Assembly: GCA_017409475.1 (NCBI GenBank)
Contig: JAFQSP010000001.1
Location: 31,611-95,610 of the forward strand
DNA length: 64,000 bases
Direction of reading: 5' to 3'
Source of the DNA: Clostridia bacterium
GTDB taxonomy: Bacteria; Bacillota; Clostridia; Oscillospirales; Acutalibacteraceae
Shown: piece by piece, positions 9,164 through 16,275 of the stretch
Numbering within the stretch: the stretch's first letter is position 1
How the letters are laid out: the number at the start of each line of letters is the position of its first letter
Program-made: the position numbers and the translations under genes
Notes under the pieces: model-generated
Told to the model about the DNA's origin: nothing
The model's input: the letters and a program-made list of their open reading frames with translations, nothing else
Databases searched by the model: none

Positions 9164-9715
9164 ATGCGAAGAATAAGCGCATTTACCTTGATTTTAGGCG
9201 GTGCTGCAGCCTGTCTTTGCGGCTATTTTAATGATAATATTGTTTATTATGCCTTTGGCGCCGTTTTTGCTATTGTTGGGACAATCGACCTTGCCGCAGC
9301 CGCTTTTGGCTCAAAAGGGCGTTTTAAAATGAAATTTAGCGCAACAGTAGAAAGTGAACTCCAAAAAATTGATGAAATGAGCGGCTTGGAATTTGAACAG
9401 TATGCTGCCGACCTGCTTGAAACGGTAGGCTTTGACGATGTTGAGCTGACAAGCTCCTCACACGACCAGGGCGCTGATATAATAATGATGCGTGACGGTG
9501 TGCGCTTTGCCGTTCAGTGTAAGGTGTATTCAACCCGACTATCTAACACACCTGTTCAGGAAATAACCGCCGCAAGAGAGTATTACGGTTGTCACGTCGG
9601 CATAGTTATAACTAATAGCTATTTTACCGATTCGGCAGTTGACCTTGCCGCCGCTAATCGAATTTTATTGTGGGATAGAGCATATCTTGCAAGGTTGATT
9701 GACGAAAATATGTGA
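9164..9715 (+). CDS. Membrane-anchored Mrr-like restriction endonuclease domain protein
   Basis: The protein has 183 residues. Two hydrophobic segments at about 5-22 and 27-47 form a membrane hairpin. Residues about 75-180 form an Mrr-cat type PD-(D/E)xK domain: GLEFEQYAADLLE, then DQGADIIM with the metal-binding Asp, and FAVQCKVY with the catalytic Q-x-K motif. The family cleaves DNA, and soluble Mrr proteins act on modified DNA. Membrane-tethered versions are widespread in Firmicutes but their role is not established. GGAGG lies 10 bases before ATG. It sits alone between a terminator and the tRNA-Leu promoter, with no methylase nearby. Confidence 0.82.
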   Translation: MRRISAFTLILGGAAACLCGYFNDNIVYYAFGAVFAIVGTIDLAAAAFGSKGRFKMKFSATVESELQKIDEMSGLEFEQYAADLLETVGFDDVELTSSSHDQGADIIMMRDGVRFAVQCKVYSTRLSNTPVQEITAAREYYGCHVGIVITNSYFTDSAVDLAAANRILLWDRAYLARLIDENM

Positions 9716-9764
9716 TGCTTTTCACATAGCGATAATAAATTGAATAAAATCTGTTACCTTTTGC

Positions 9765-9793
9765 TTGACACTTTGCTTATCGATGAGTATAAT
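9765..9793 (+). promoter_or_regulatory. Consensus promoter of tRNA-Leu
   Basis: A perfect TTGACA (9765-9770) and perfect TATAAT (9788-9793) lie 17 bases apart. The tRNA 5' end is 14 bases downstream. Confidence 0.92.
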
Positions 9794-9806
9794 ATATTGG
9801 TAGCTC

Positions 9807-9893
9807 GCTGGTGTGGCGAAATCGGCAGACGCAAGGGACTTAAAATCCCTCGGTGGCAACACCGTACCGGTTCAAGTCCGGTCACCAGCACCA
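9807..9893 (+). tRNA. tRNA-Leu (anticodon UAA)
   Basis: The acceptor stem pairs GCTGGTG (9807-9813) with CACCAGC (9883-9889), followed by discriminator A and an encoded CCA. The anticodon loop CTTAAAA sits on the stem AGGGA/TCCCT and gives anticodon TAA at 9841-9843. A long variable arm (CGGTGGCAACACCG) and GGTTCAAGTCC in the T arm are typical of a class II leucine tRNA. Confidence 0.96.
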
Positions 9894-9932
9894 AAAATCC
9901 CGAATGCGTAAGCGTTCGGGATTTTACTTTTT
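9894..9932 (+). terminator. Terminator of tRNA-Leu
   Basis: A 12-bp stem (AATCCCGAATGC / GCGTTCGGGATT, loop GTAA) directly follows the tRNA and leads into a T-rich tract. Confidence 0.88.
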
Positions 9933-10010
9933 CACTATTCACTTTTCACTCTTCACTAAAATACATTCGGGATTTTTGGGAAGTAAAAGGTAATAGTGAA
10001 TAGTGAAGAA
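9895..10010. repeat. Terminator-associated palindromic element, copy A
   Basis: The terminator hairpin is followed by a tail rich in TTCACT words. Next comes CATTCGGGATTTTT, an exact reverse complement of the terminator's own 5' arm, and then TAGTGAATAGTGAAG, which is complementary to the tail. The 5' arm can therefore pair with either of two 3' copies. Copy B at 10620-10740 has the same architecture with different arm sequence. Confidence 0.6.
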
Positions 10011-10064
10011 GTATTGCTCCTCCGCCGCTTTTATGCTATAATACACTTAAAGGTCGGTGATGAT

Positions 10065-10574
10065 ATGAAAAAAATCAGCCAAGGAAAATTCGAACTTTTT
10101 ACTACAAAGACAGATGCAATAGATAAGTTTATGCAAATGCAAGGCATTTGTAGGGAAGAATTAAGCAGTGAAAATCTCATAGAGTTTTATTGCTCTAAAA
10201 AAGGCAAAATTGACATCACTAACCCGCCGAAAAAACATATTGAACACACAAACTCTACCAATCTTTATGCAGAGATTATAGAAGAAGATGGTAAAACATA
10301 TGTTACATATTTTACTGTGTATAGCCATTTCAATAATGTTTTAAAATTTACATCTCTTATTATATTAATAGCAATGGCTATCATTGCTATTGTATTAGCT
10401 GTGGCTAATGTAGATAAAACAATTTCTCCTATTGTTTTAGTTTTCTGTTTACTATTTTTTGTTTTTCAATTATTTAATAGCGCAAAAGAACAAAATAATT
10501 CCCCAAAAGATTCTCAAATCATGATAAAAGAACTTCAAAAAAGAGTCGAAGCAATAAACCTATGGGATAAATAA
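10065..10574 (+). CDS. Small membrane protein of unknown function
   Basis: This 169-residue protein starts at ATG 10065, preceded by AAAGGTCGGTGAT. A longer reading frame from 9996 runs through the promoter-like TTGCTC...TATAAT (10015-10042, 16-base spacing) and is not used. Residues 1 to about 85 are charged and soluble. Two hydrophobic segments at about 88-108 and 115-134 follow, then a charged tail. I do not recognise the family. Its A/T-rich codon use differs from the neighbouring housekeeping genes, and it lies between two copies of the same palindromic element, which hints at a recently arrived or fast-evolving locus. Confidence 0.6.
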   Translation: MKKISQGKFELFTTKTDAIDKFMQMQGICREELSSENLIEFYCSKKGKIDITNPPKKHIEHTNSTNLYAEIIEEDGKTYVTYFTVYSHFNNVLKFTSLIILIAMAIIAIVLAVANVDKTISPIVLVFCLLFFVFQLFNSAKEQNNSPKDSQIMIKELQKRVEAINLWDK

Positions 10575-10619
10575 AGAAAATCCTCGGTTTTCACCCAGTT
10601 CTTTTTCGGAGACGAATGA

Positions 10620-10740
10620 CAAAAAGAAAAGTCACACATCGTGTGGCTTTTTCTTTTTGTACTTTTCACTATTCTCTAAATATATGTGTGACTTTTCCGG
10701 ATAAAAGATAAGAGAGAATAGATAAAAGAAAAGGTGTGGC
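10620..10740. repeat. Terminator-associated palindromic element, copy B
   Basis: The terminator stem (GAAAAGTCACAC / GTGTGGCTTTTTC, 10626-10655) is followed by TTTTCACTATTCTCT. Next is TGTGTGACTTTTC, an exact reverse complement of the terminator 5' arm, and then AGAGAATAG, complementary to the tail. This matches the layout of copy A about 720 bases upstream. The rest of the 300-base gap up to 10880 is A/T-rich and contains only the terminator at 10828-10859. Confidence 0.6.
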
Positions 10741-10827
10741 TTCACCACGAATTATAAACGCTTTATATTAATTTTGATACAATTAATAAAAGGGTATATT
10801 ATTTTAATAGAATTTTATCGCATACAA

Positions 10828-10859
10828 AAAAATCCGTTCTCTATTGAGAACGGATTTTT
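10828..10859. terminator. Bidirectional terminator
   Basis: A 14-bp perfect stem (AAAAATCCGTTCTC, loop TATT) has A and T tracts on its two flanks. It lies just downstream of the minus-strand gene that ends at 10880. Confidence 0.88.
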
Positions 10860-10879
10860 CTATATTACTAATTCACTGC

Positions 10880-11296
10880 TTAGCGAGCGTTTTCACATCT
10901 GCAACAGCCAGCCACCAAGCAAGCGGTGGTGGATAAAATCAGAGAAAGGAAGAAAATAAGCAGTCCCACCAAAATAGCACCAATAATGCTGGTGGCGACA
11001 AAGGTGATTGCTAACAGAATTACCGAAACAAGCGCTGTACCAAGAATGCCTGCAAGCACTGCAGTTAATGCGCAACCTCTGCACCGACAGCAACGAGCCG
11101 ATTGATTACAACCGGTGGTGGCAAGTAAAATGGCGAGATATACTACCGCAACACCAAGCGCAACCCAAAGGAATGCAGGAGTTACTGTAATTACCGCGGT
11201 GATGCGTAAAAAGGCGGCAATTACGCCGAGAATTGCGCTTGCAATGACAGCCAAGCCGGTACAACTTGTTCTGCTTTCACAACAAAAGATGGCCAT
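10880..11296 (-). CDS. Cysteine-rich small integral membrane protein
   Basis: The protein has 138 residues and about four hydrophobic segments (near 13-32, 38-60, 76-100 and 103-130). Cysteine clusters at the ends and in the middle (FCC near 4, CCRCRGC near 69-75, CCRCE near 130-134) could bind metal or pair as thiols on one face of the membrane. GAGGTG lies about 8 bases before ATG. I do not recognise a characterised family. Proteins of this shape are common in Clostridia and are usually annotated as hypothetical. Confidence 0.65.
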   Translation of the reverse strand: MAIFCCESRTSCTGLAVIASAILGVIAAFLRITAVITVTPAFLWVALGVAVVYLAILLATTGCNQSARCCRCRGCALTAVLAGILGTALVSVILLAITFVATSIIGAILVGLLIFFLSLILSTTACLVAGCCRCENAR

Positions 11297-11400
11297 TATT
11301 TTTCACCTCCTCACACCCATATTATGAAAGACAAGCAGAAAGGTGAGTAGCGGAATAAAACTTTCACAATTAGGTAGAGTCGCATTTTCATTTAGTTGGC

Positions 11401-11429
11401 TTGCACCCTTACTGCTGATATGGTATAAT
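11401..11429 (+). promoter_or_regulatory. Promoter for the lipoprotein gene
   Basis: TTGCAC (11401-11406) and TATAAT (11424-11429) are 17 bases apart, 20 bases before the start codon. Confidence 0.7.
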
Positions 11430-11449
11430 TTACCTAAGGCGGTGGTGGT

Positions 11450-11998
11450 ATGAAAAAAATACTGTCAATTATAGTTTTAGCGGTGATTATATTTTGTGTA
11501 TCCGGCTGTGAAAAGAAAAAGGAGCCTTTTCCCCAAATAACAGAAGGAGAATTTCCCTTTGTCTTGGAATACGAAATAGGTGGTCAAAGATATTTAATTG
11601 AAGATACTGTTGTATGCAAATTTTCCGGTCACGATCTTTCCAATCCTTTTCCTTTTTTTGATTATTCACGCACCTGGGATTCAAAATTAAAAAGCGGAAA
11701 CGAAGATAAAAGAGTTCTTATAGAATTTGATGCAAACACAGAATCACAGTTTGTTAAAGATAGAATTAACATAGATTCAAGGGCCATTTTATATTATGGC
11801 AGCGGCGGATATTATCTCGGCGATCCCGATGAAGCCGAAAGAGGACCATGCATTAGATATGTTGAACATTATAGAATTTCGGAAAATGGTAGTAGCGTCG
11901 AATCTGTAAAATTAAGCTTTAATCAACTCGATAAGTTTTTTGGTATCAAGATTATAAGATTTGAGTTCAGTGAGCCGATAAAAAACATATTTAAGTAA
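11450..11998 (+). CDS. Predicted lipoprotein of unknown function
   Basis: The 182-residue protein has a lipoprotein signal peptide: MKK, a hydrophobic stretch, and the lipobox VSGC with the lipidated Cys at residue 20, followed by the charged EKKKEP. The mature part is a single globular domain rich in beta-strand-like segments, with YGSGGYYLGDP near 119-129. I do not recognise a family. AAGGCGGTGG precedes ATG. It is expressed alone, between its own promoter and a terminator. Confidence 0.7.
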   Translation: MKKILSIIVLAVIIFCVSGCEKKKEPFPQITEGEFPFVLEYEIGGQRYLIEDTVVCKFSGHDLSNPFPFFDYSRTWDSKLKSGNEDKRVLIEFDANTESQFVKDRINIDSRAILYYGSGGYYLGDPDEAERGPCIRYVEHYRISENGSSVESVKLSFNQLDKFFGIKIIRFEFSEPIKNIFK

Positions 11999-12023
11999 AA
12001 AAATTACGGTTTAACCGACATGA

Positions 12024-12059
12024 AAAATCACCTCTTTGCTTTTGCAAAGAGGTGATTTT
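12024..12059. terminator. Bidirectional terminator
   Basis: A perfect 16-bp stem (AAAATCACCTCTTTGC, loop TTTT) lies between the convergent lipoprotein and CapA-like genes. Confidence 0.9.
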
Positions 12060-12077
12060 AATATCTAAACATTCTAT

Positions 12078-13475
12078 TTATGCGGCGTTAGCTTGATTTG
12101 AGCTTTCGGATAATTTTAATCCTTCGATTTGAGGAAGAGCGCCTAAATATTCCTTAACGGTAGTCATTCCTTCGCCAACGATTTTCTGCGTTCTGTCATA
12201 TGATTTTCTGGCGTTAGCCTCGCTTGTGTTAGAAAGGTCAAATGCTGCTTTCCAATCTTCTTTTTCTATGTCAAGCGGAATTATTTGATAAACCTTTTTA
12301 CCTATCGAGCTTGAATAAAACATATTAACCCATGTCGGCAAAAGGTCGCATCCTTCAAGTCTTACCGTGCCGTCGTTATATTTCGCGAAGGTAAACTGGA
12401 ACAAAACGCCATCCTCGGTGTGACCGGTTTTGAGGTTCATTCTTTCTTTTCGCTGGTTTGAAACGGCGTTTCCGACCGAGTAGATACAAACCGTCTTATG
12501 CTCGGAATCGGTTTCACTCGTCAATAATTCGACGGGCTGAATAACGTGCGGGTGTCCGCCAACGATAACGTCAATTCCAAAGTTGCATAATTTTTGCGCT
12601 ATTTGGTTCTGATACTTGTTTTCGGTTGTTTGGTATTCGTTACCCCAGTGGATATAAAGAACGGTGCTTTCGGCTCCGGCCTGTTTCATTTCGGCGATTT
12701 GCTGCTCAATCTTTTCATAAAATGCATCTAATTCGCCGTAACTGAATGCGTTGACCAAATTTTTCGCTTCATCCTTCAAAGGAATACCGTTTAAAGCAAC
12801 CTTGCCAACCTCATTGTTGGTTTCGTAGGTGTAGCAAATCATTCCTATTTTAATGCCGTTAACGTCAACCACCTTATATCTTTTTTCGGTTTCGTCCTTT
12901 ACCGTGCCAATGTGGTCAATACCATTTTCGTCAACGACATCGAGAGTACGAAGCATACCCTGCAACCACGTATCATACGAGTGATTGTTAGCTGTGAGCA
13001 GCATATCAAATCCGGCGGATTTGGTAGCCTTAATTATTTCGTCGGGGCAGTTGAATCGCGGATAACCGGTATATTTGTATCCGTCCTGATTGCCTCGAAG
13101 GGTTGTTTCGAGGTTTGCGACTGCGTAATCGGCTTTTGATGCATATTCGCCGAAATATTTATAAATAAGGTCAAAATTATACCCATCGCTGAATTTAGAA
13201 TTTGTGATAATGGGCTCGTGCATCAAAAGGTCGCCCGTAACAGCCACAGTAGCGGTTGAAAGCTTTTCTATTTTGGGCTCTTCTTCGGGTTTAGATACTG
13301 CGTTTTTATCCGAAGCGTTGCCGGTTAAACCGCCGCTTCCGTTATCAAAAAATGTTTCAATAACAGCTACTGATGATAACAAAATAGTTAATGTAATCAT
13401 AGCTGATAATATTATTAATAATGAACGTCTTAAACCTTGCTGGGATTTAGATTGTTTTTTAAACTTTGACGACAT
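12078..13475 (-). CDS. CapA/PgsA-like metallophosphatase-fold protein (poly-gamma-glutamate synthesis protein family)
   Basis: The protein has 465 residues. A basic N-terminus (SSKFKKQSKSQQGLRRS) leads into one membrane segment at about 19-42, so the catalytic part is outside the cell. The CapA fold motifs appear in order: VTGDLLMHEPI near 79, NLETTLRG near 122, ANNHSYD near 161, YIHWGNEYQ near 273 and GGHPHVIQP near 306. These carry the His/Asp/Asn metal ligands of the calcineurin-like phosphoesterase superfamily. Family members include PgsA/CapA of polyglutamate capsules, but no pgsB/C partners are nearby. A role in another envelope polymer is possible, and the substrate is unknown. Confidence 0.82.
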   Translation of the reverse strand: MSSKFKKQSKSQQGLRRSLLIILSAMITLTILLSSVAVIETFFDNGSGGLTGNASDKNAVSKPEEEPKIEKLSTATVAVTGDLLMHEPIITNSKFSDGYNFDLIYKYFGEYASKADYAVANLETTLRGNQDGYKYTGYPRFNCPDEIIKATKSAGFDMLLTANNHSYDTWLQGMLRTLDVVDENGIDHIGTVKDETEKRYKVVDVNGIKIGMICYTYETNNEVGKVALNGIPLKDEAKNLVNAFSYGELDAFYEKIEQQIAEMKQAGAESTVLYIHWGNEYQTTENKYQNQIAQKLCNFGIDVIVGGHPHVIQPVELLTSETDSEHKTVCIYSVGNAVSNQRKERMNLKTGHTEDGVLFQFTFAKYNDGTVRLEGCDLLPTWVNMFYSSSIGKKVYQIIPLDIEKEDWKAAFDLSNTSEANARKSYDRTQKIVGEGMTTVKEYLGALPQIEGLKLSESSNQANAA

Positions 13476-13507
13476 AATTAAACTCCCTTTTTATTACTCT
13501 TTTTTTG

Positions 13508-13536
13508 ATTTTATCACAAATTATTTTCTTTTTCAA
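13508..13536 (-). promoter_or_regulatory. Promoter for the CapA-like gene
   Basis: On the minus strand TTGAAA (13536-13531) and TAAAAT (13513-13508) are 17 bases apart, about 33 bases before the ATG. Confidence 0.65.
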
Positions 13537-13630
13537 CATGCTGCAATACAAAATTACGTTTTTGCGTTGGGTATGTATTGCGTAAATTGTTAATAAAAAA
13601 GTTTATTATAAGAGAGCGTTTATCATTATA

Positions 13631-13667
13631 AAAAAACGAGCCGTTACTCGTCACGGCTCGTTTTTTT
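13631..13667. terminator. Terminator overlapping the end of the ribbon-helix-helix gene
   Basis: The stem AAAAAACGAGCCGT / ACGGCTCGTTTTTT has A/T tracts on both sides. The last codons and stop of the small minus-strand gene lie inside it. Confidence 0.85.
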
Positions 13668-13803
13668 GCTGGTTAATATGCTGTTTTAATACTATGTTAA
13701 TATATTGCGATAGGGAACGGTCATCATACTCGGCTTTTTCTTTTAATTTTATTAAAAGATCATTATCAATGGTAATGCTGATTTTTTCTTTTAACGGTCG
13801 CAA
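13651..13803 (-). CDS. Ribbon-helix-helix (Arc/MetJ-type) small DNA-binding protein
   Basis: This 50-residue gene is too short for usual cut-offs. It starts at TTG 13803 with GAGGTG 6 bases upstream. The protein begins LRPLKEKISITIDNDLL, with an alternating beta-strand (KISITID), followed by helix-forming LIKLKEKAEYDD, the turn RSLSQYI and a second helix NIVLKQHI. This is the canonical ribbon-helix-helix layout of antitoxins and small repressors. It is divergent from two tiny membrane-protein genes across a short region containing TAGGAT/ATCCTA words, so it may repress that promoter, which is inference. No toxin gene is recognisable beside it. Confidence 0.75.
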   Translation of the reverse strand: MRPLKEKISITIDNDLLIKLKEKAEYDDRSLSQYINIVLKQHINQQKNEP

Positions 13804-13846
13804 TACAATCACCTCAAATTAATTATAAAAAAAATCCTAAATAATA

Positions 13847-13875
13847 TTGACAAGTAAGATAAAGTAGGATAAAAT
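13847..13875 (+). promoter_or_regulatory. Promoter for the small membrane-protein pair, with possible operator words
   Basis: TTGACA (13847-13852) and TAAAAT (13870-13875) are 17 bases apart. Related words TCCTAA (13835-13840), TAGGAT (13865-13870), CCCTAA and TTAGGAT (13952-13958) surround the promoter and could be binding sites for the divergent ribbon-helix-helix protein. The operator reading is inference. Confidence 0.6.
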
Positions 13876-13972
13876 AATACGACATAAAACCCTAAATTTT
13901 GACAAAAAAAGTAAATAATTACCTCTTTATAATTTGCTGTTAATTTGTTTTTTAGGATAGGAGCGTGGTTTA

Positions 13973-14113
13973 ATGCTAAATTTTATTTTTGGAGTTATTG
14001 TCGGTAGTAGTGCCTCCTTTTTAATTTTTTCAGTGTTTAGTATTAATAGGATTGAAGAAACCTGTGAAAAATTTGATGACGATTTAAAAAACAAGGGAAG
14101 TCATGATGAATAA
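13973..14113 (+). CDS. 46-residue membrane protein (DUF3789-like)
   Basis: ATG 13973 follows TAGGAGCG. The protein starts MLNFIFGVIVGSSASFLIFS, one membrane segment with a glycine-rich GVIVG turn, then a charged tail EETCEKFDDDLKNKG. The N-terminal pattern resembles DUF3789, small proteins frequent in Clostridia mobile elements and phages, by recall only. The next gene starts inside its last codons, so the two are probably translated together. Confidence 0.6.
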   Translation: MLNFIFGVIVGSSASFLIFSVFSINRIEETCEKFDDDLKNKGSHDE

Positions 14114-14327
14114 CATAAACCCCGGTATAATTTTTATAATGGCAATAGTAGTCCTTTTGATATTATTTGTAATAATAACCGGAATAATTCAATTTTATAA
14201 CGAATTTGTGGCCGAGCTGGAATATCTTAATAGCGAAATTGAAAGAACGGACGGAGAGGAAAGGGCATACTGGTCATTCAGAAGGCGAAGATTATGGCTT
14301 TCACTCCTTCCTTTTGTAAAATACTAA
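14103..14327 (+). CDS. Small single-pass membrane protein
   Basis: The 74-residue protein overlaps the previous gene by 11 bases (ATGATGAATAA). One long hydrophobic segment at about 9-30 is followed by an acidic stretch (VAELEYLNSEIERTDGEE) and a basic RRRR-containing end. The family is not recognised. Coupled translation and shared promoter suggest joint action with the upstream 46-residue protein. Confidence 0.6.
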   Translation: MMNNINPGIIFIMAIVVLLILFVIITGIIQFYNEFVAELEYLNSEIERTDGEERAYWSFRRRRLWLSLLPFVKY

Positions 14328-14365
14328 ATTATACACGCCAAATGATTTTTTATAATCAATATTCA

Positions 14366-14394
14366 TTGAATGCCAATGCTGATTATGGTATAAT
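14366..14394 (+). promoter_or_regulatory. Promoter for the nuclease pair
   Basis: TTGAAT (14366-14371) and TATAAT (14389-14394), spacing 17, lie 36 bases before the first gene. Confidence 0.65.
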
Positions 14395-14430
14395 TAAATG
14401 GTACAATAATAATTTTTCAGTAGGTGTAAA

Positions 14431-14829
14431 ATGAATATTATTTTATGTATTGATGATAAAAACGGCATGCTTTTTAACCGCCGACGTCAGAGCAGGGATA
14501 GTGTTTTATGCGAAAGGGTGCTTGCTCATTCGTCAAAATCGAATCTATGGATAAATGAATATTCGTCATCGCTTTTTTCTCCCGATAATGTTAAAATTGA
14601 TGAAAACTTTCTCGAAAAAGCGGGGGACGGCGATTATTGCTTTATTGAAAATGTTGATTTTCAGCCTTTTCTCGTTAAAGCGGAAAGAATAATCATCTAT
14701 CGTTGGAACAGGGTTTATCCCTCGGATAAAAAATTTGATGATACCATTTTAGCTTCACGAAGCCTTATAAAATCAACCGATTTTAAAGGCTCATCACATG
14801 AAAAAATTACTGAGGAGATTTACGAATGA
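14431..14829 (+). CDS. Hypothetical protein coupled to the secreted nuclease
   Basis: The protein has 132 residues, no signal peptide and no membrane segment. The N-terminus NIILCIDDKNGMLFNRRRQSRD is followed by a mixed alpha/beta pattern, with AERIIIYRWNRVYPSDKKFD near 88-107. Homologues of this appearance commonly precede DNA-entry-type nuclease genes in Ruminococcaceae, by recall. Its stop overlaps the nuclease start in ATGA, so the two products are made in fixed proportion. A cytoplasmic inhibitor or accessory factor for the nuclease is possible, but nothing in the sequence proves it. Confidence 0.6.
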   Translation: MNIILCIDDKNGMLFNRRRQSRDSVLCERVLAHSSKSNLWINEYSSSLFSPDNVKIDENFLEKAGDGDYCFIENVDFQPFLVKAERIIIYRWNRVYPSDKKFDDTILASRSLIKSTDFKGSSHEKITEEIYE

Positions 14830-15818
14830 CAAGGTTAAAATTATTTAGGTTGCTTGCCGCGATTATATTTATGGTCGCGTTGTTTACCTCCTGCAATGAT
14901 GAAACAACGTTGTCATTTTCGTCATCGTTTGTAGCGATTTCACAGGTGTCAGAGGGTCAGGTTTCAGACGTAGATAGCGCATATGAATCTATATCCGAGT
15001 CTGCTGCTGAATCGGGTCGCGAAATCAACAATATAACCACGATTAACGGAATCCCAAAATTCGACGGTCAAAACGCCTATATTGCGATAAATAATAACAT
15101 ACCCGAATTTACTGCCGCCGACCTCGTCACAACCTCGTACGAGAGCTATTCACCCCTTGATAAATTGGGAAGATGCGGCGTTGCAAAGTCATGTATAGGT
15201 CGGGATATAATGCCAACTGAAGAGCGGGGTAGTATTGGCTCGGTTAAGCCAACCGGCTGGGTAACATCAAAGTACGACATTGTTGACGGAAAATATCTTT
15301 ACAACCGATGCCACCTAATAGGTTTTCAGCTTACTGGTGAAAATGCCAACGAAAGAAATCTAATTACAGGTACGCGTTATCTCAATATCGAGGGGATGTT
15401 GCCCTTTGAGAATATGATTGCCGATTATGTAAAAGAAACGGGGAACCACGTTATCTATCGTGTAACGCCGATTTTCAGCGGCAATAATCTTTTATGTAAT
15501 GGCGTTCAAATGGAGGCAATTTCGGTCGAGGATAATGGTGACGGAATATGCTTTAACGTTTATGCATATAACGTGCAACCCGGGATAAAGATTGATTACT
15601 CAACCGGCGAAAATTGGCTTGATAAAAGCGCAACTACCTCATCAAACAGTGACGAAAGTGAAGTTGAATACGTTTTAAATACAAGTTCTAAAAAAATCCA
15701 CCGACCAACCTGCAGCAGCGTAAAGGATATAAAAACTGAGAATAAATCGGTGTCCAATGAATCAAAAGAAAGTCTTATAGATAAGGGATATTCGACCTGC
15801 AAATCCTGTAATCCTTAA
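14826..15818 (+). CDS. Secreted DNA/RNA non-specific endonuclease (DNA-entry nuclease type)
   Basis: The protein has 330 residues. The N-terminal signal ends in a lipobox-like FTSC (Cys about 23), so it is probably a lipoprotein. A serine-rich linker leads to the nuclease domain at about 70-265. Its core reads YNRCHLIGFQLTGENANERN near 159-178, where DRGH of the EndA/NucA family is replaced by NRCH with the catalytic His kept, followed by NLITGTRYLN and GMLPFENMIADY. The last 50 residues carry HRPTCSSVKDI and STCKSCNP, an Ada-like or zinc-binding cysteine module. The family degrades extracellular nucleic acid and, in streptococci, serves DNA uptake. Confidence 0.85.
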   Translation: MTRLKLFRLLAAIIFMVALFTSCNDETTLSFSSSFVAISQVSEGQVSDVDSAYESISESAAESGREINNITTINGIPKFDGQNAYIAINNNIPEFTAADLVTTSYESYSPLDKLGRCGVAKSCIGRDIMPTEERGSIGSVKPTGWVTSKYDIVDGKYLYNRCHLIGFQLTGENANERNLITGTRYLNIEGMLPFENMIADYVKETGNHVIYRVTPIFSGNNLLCNGVQMEAISVEDNGDGICFNVYAYNVQPGIKIDYSTGENWLDKSATTSSNSDESEVEYVLNTSSKKIHRPTCSSVKDIKTENKSVSNESKESLIDKGYSTCKSCNP

Positions 15819-15858
15819 AAAAACAAGACGCTCTTATATAAGAGCGTCTTGTTTTTTT
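15817..15858. terminator. Bidirectional terminator between the nuclease gene and pyrI
   Basis: A near-perfect palindrome, AAAAAAACAAGACGCTCTTA then TAAGAGCGTCTTGTTTTTTT, ends the plus-strand nuclease transcript and the minus-strand pyr operon. Confidence 0.93.
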
Positions 15859-15861
15859 GCT

Positions 15862-16275
15862 TTATGCCTTTGTGTCGCAATAGATACAGCGATAAACGCC
15901 TTTTTCCCTGTCGGTGAGACGGAAAATGTGGTGAATATCCTGTTCGGTTGAGGTGATGCAACGCGGATTTTTACAATGGAGAATATCGGTGAGCTGTTCG
16001 GGAAGGTCAATGTGCTTCTTTTCGGCAACCTTTCCGTCACGAACGATACAAACAGTGATATTAGGGCTGATGAAACCGAGTACGTCAAAATTGATTTCGA
16101 TGTCGCAGTCTATTTTTATAATATCCTTTTTGCCCATTTTATTGCTCGGTACATTTTTGAGAATTGCGACGGTGCAATCGAGATTGTCAAGATTGAGCAT
16201 ATCATAAATCTGCATTGCTTTGCCGCAGGTGATATGGTCAATTACTATTCCGTTTTTAATCGAGTCAACTCTCAT
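15862..16275 (-). CDS. pyrI: Aspartate carbamoyltransferase regulatory subunit
   Basis: The protein has 137 residues. The allosteric domain begins RVDSIKNGIVIDHITCGKAM. The C-terminal zinc domain has C-x4-C (CKNPRC) and C-x2-C (CIYC) ligands. PyrI binds nucleotide effectors and ties catalytic trimers into the dodecamer. It is the last gene of the pyr operon and its start overlaps the pyrB stop by one base (TAATG). The family is about 150 residues, so this copy is slightly short. The presence of PyrI means end-product feedback on the enzyme itself, unlike Bacillus PyrB. Confidence 0.92.
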   Translation of the reverse strand: MRVDSIKNGIVIDHITCGKAMQIYDMLNLDNLDCTVAILKNVPSNKMGKKDIIKIDCDIEINFDVLGFISPNITVCIVRDGKVAEKKHIDLPEQLTDILHCKNPRCITSTEQDIHHIFRLTDREKGVYRCIYCDTKA

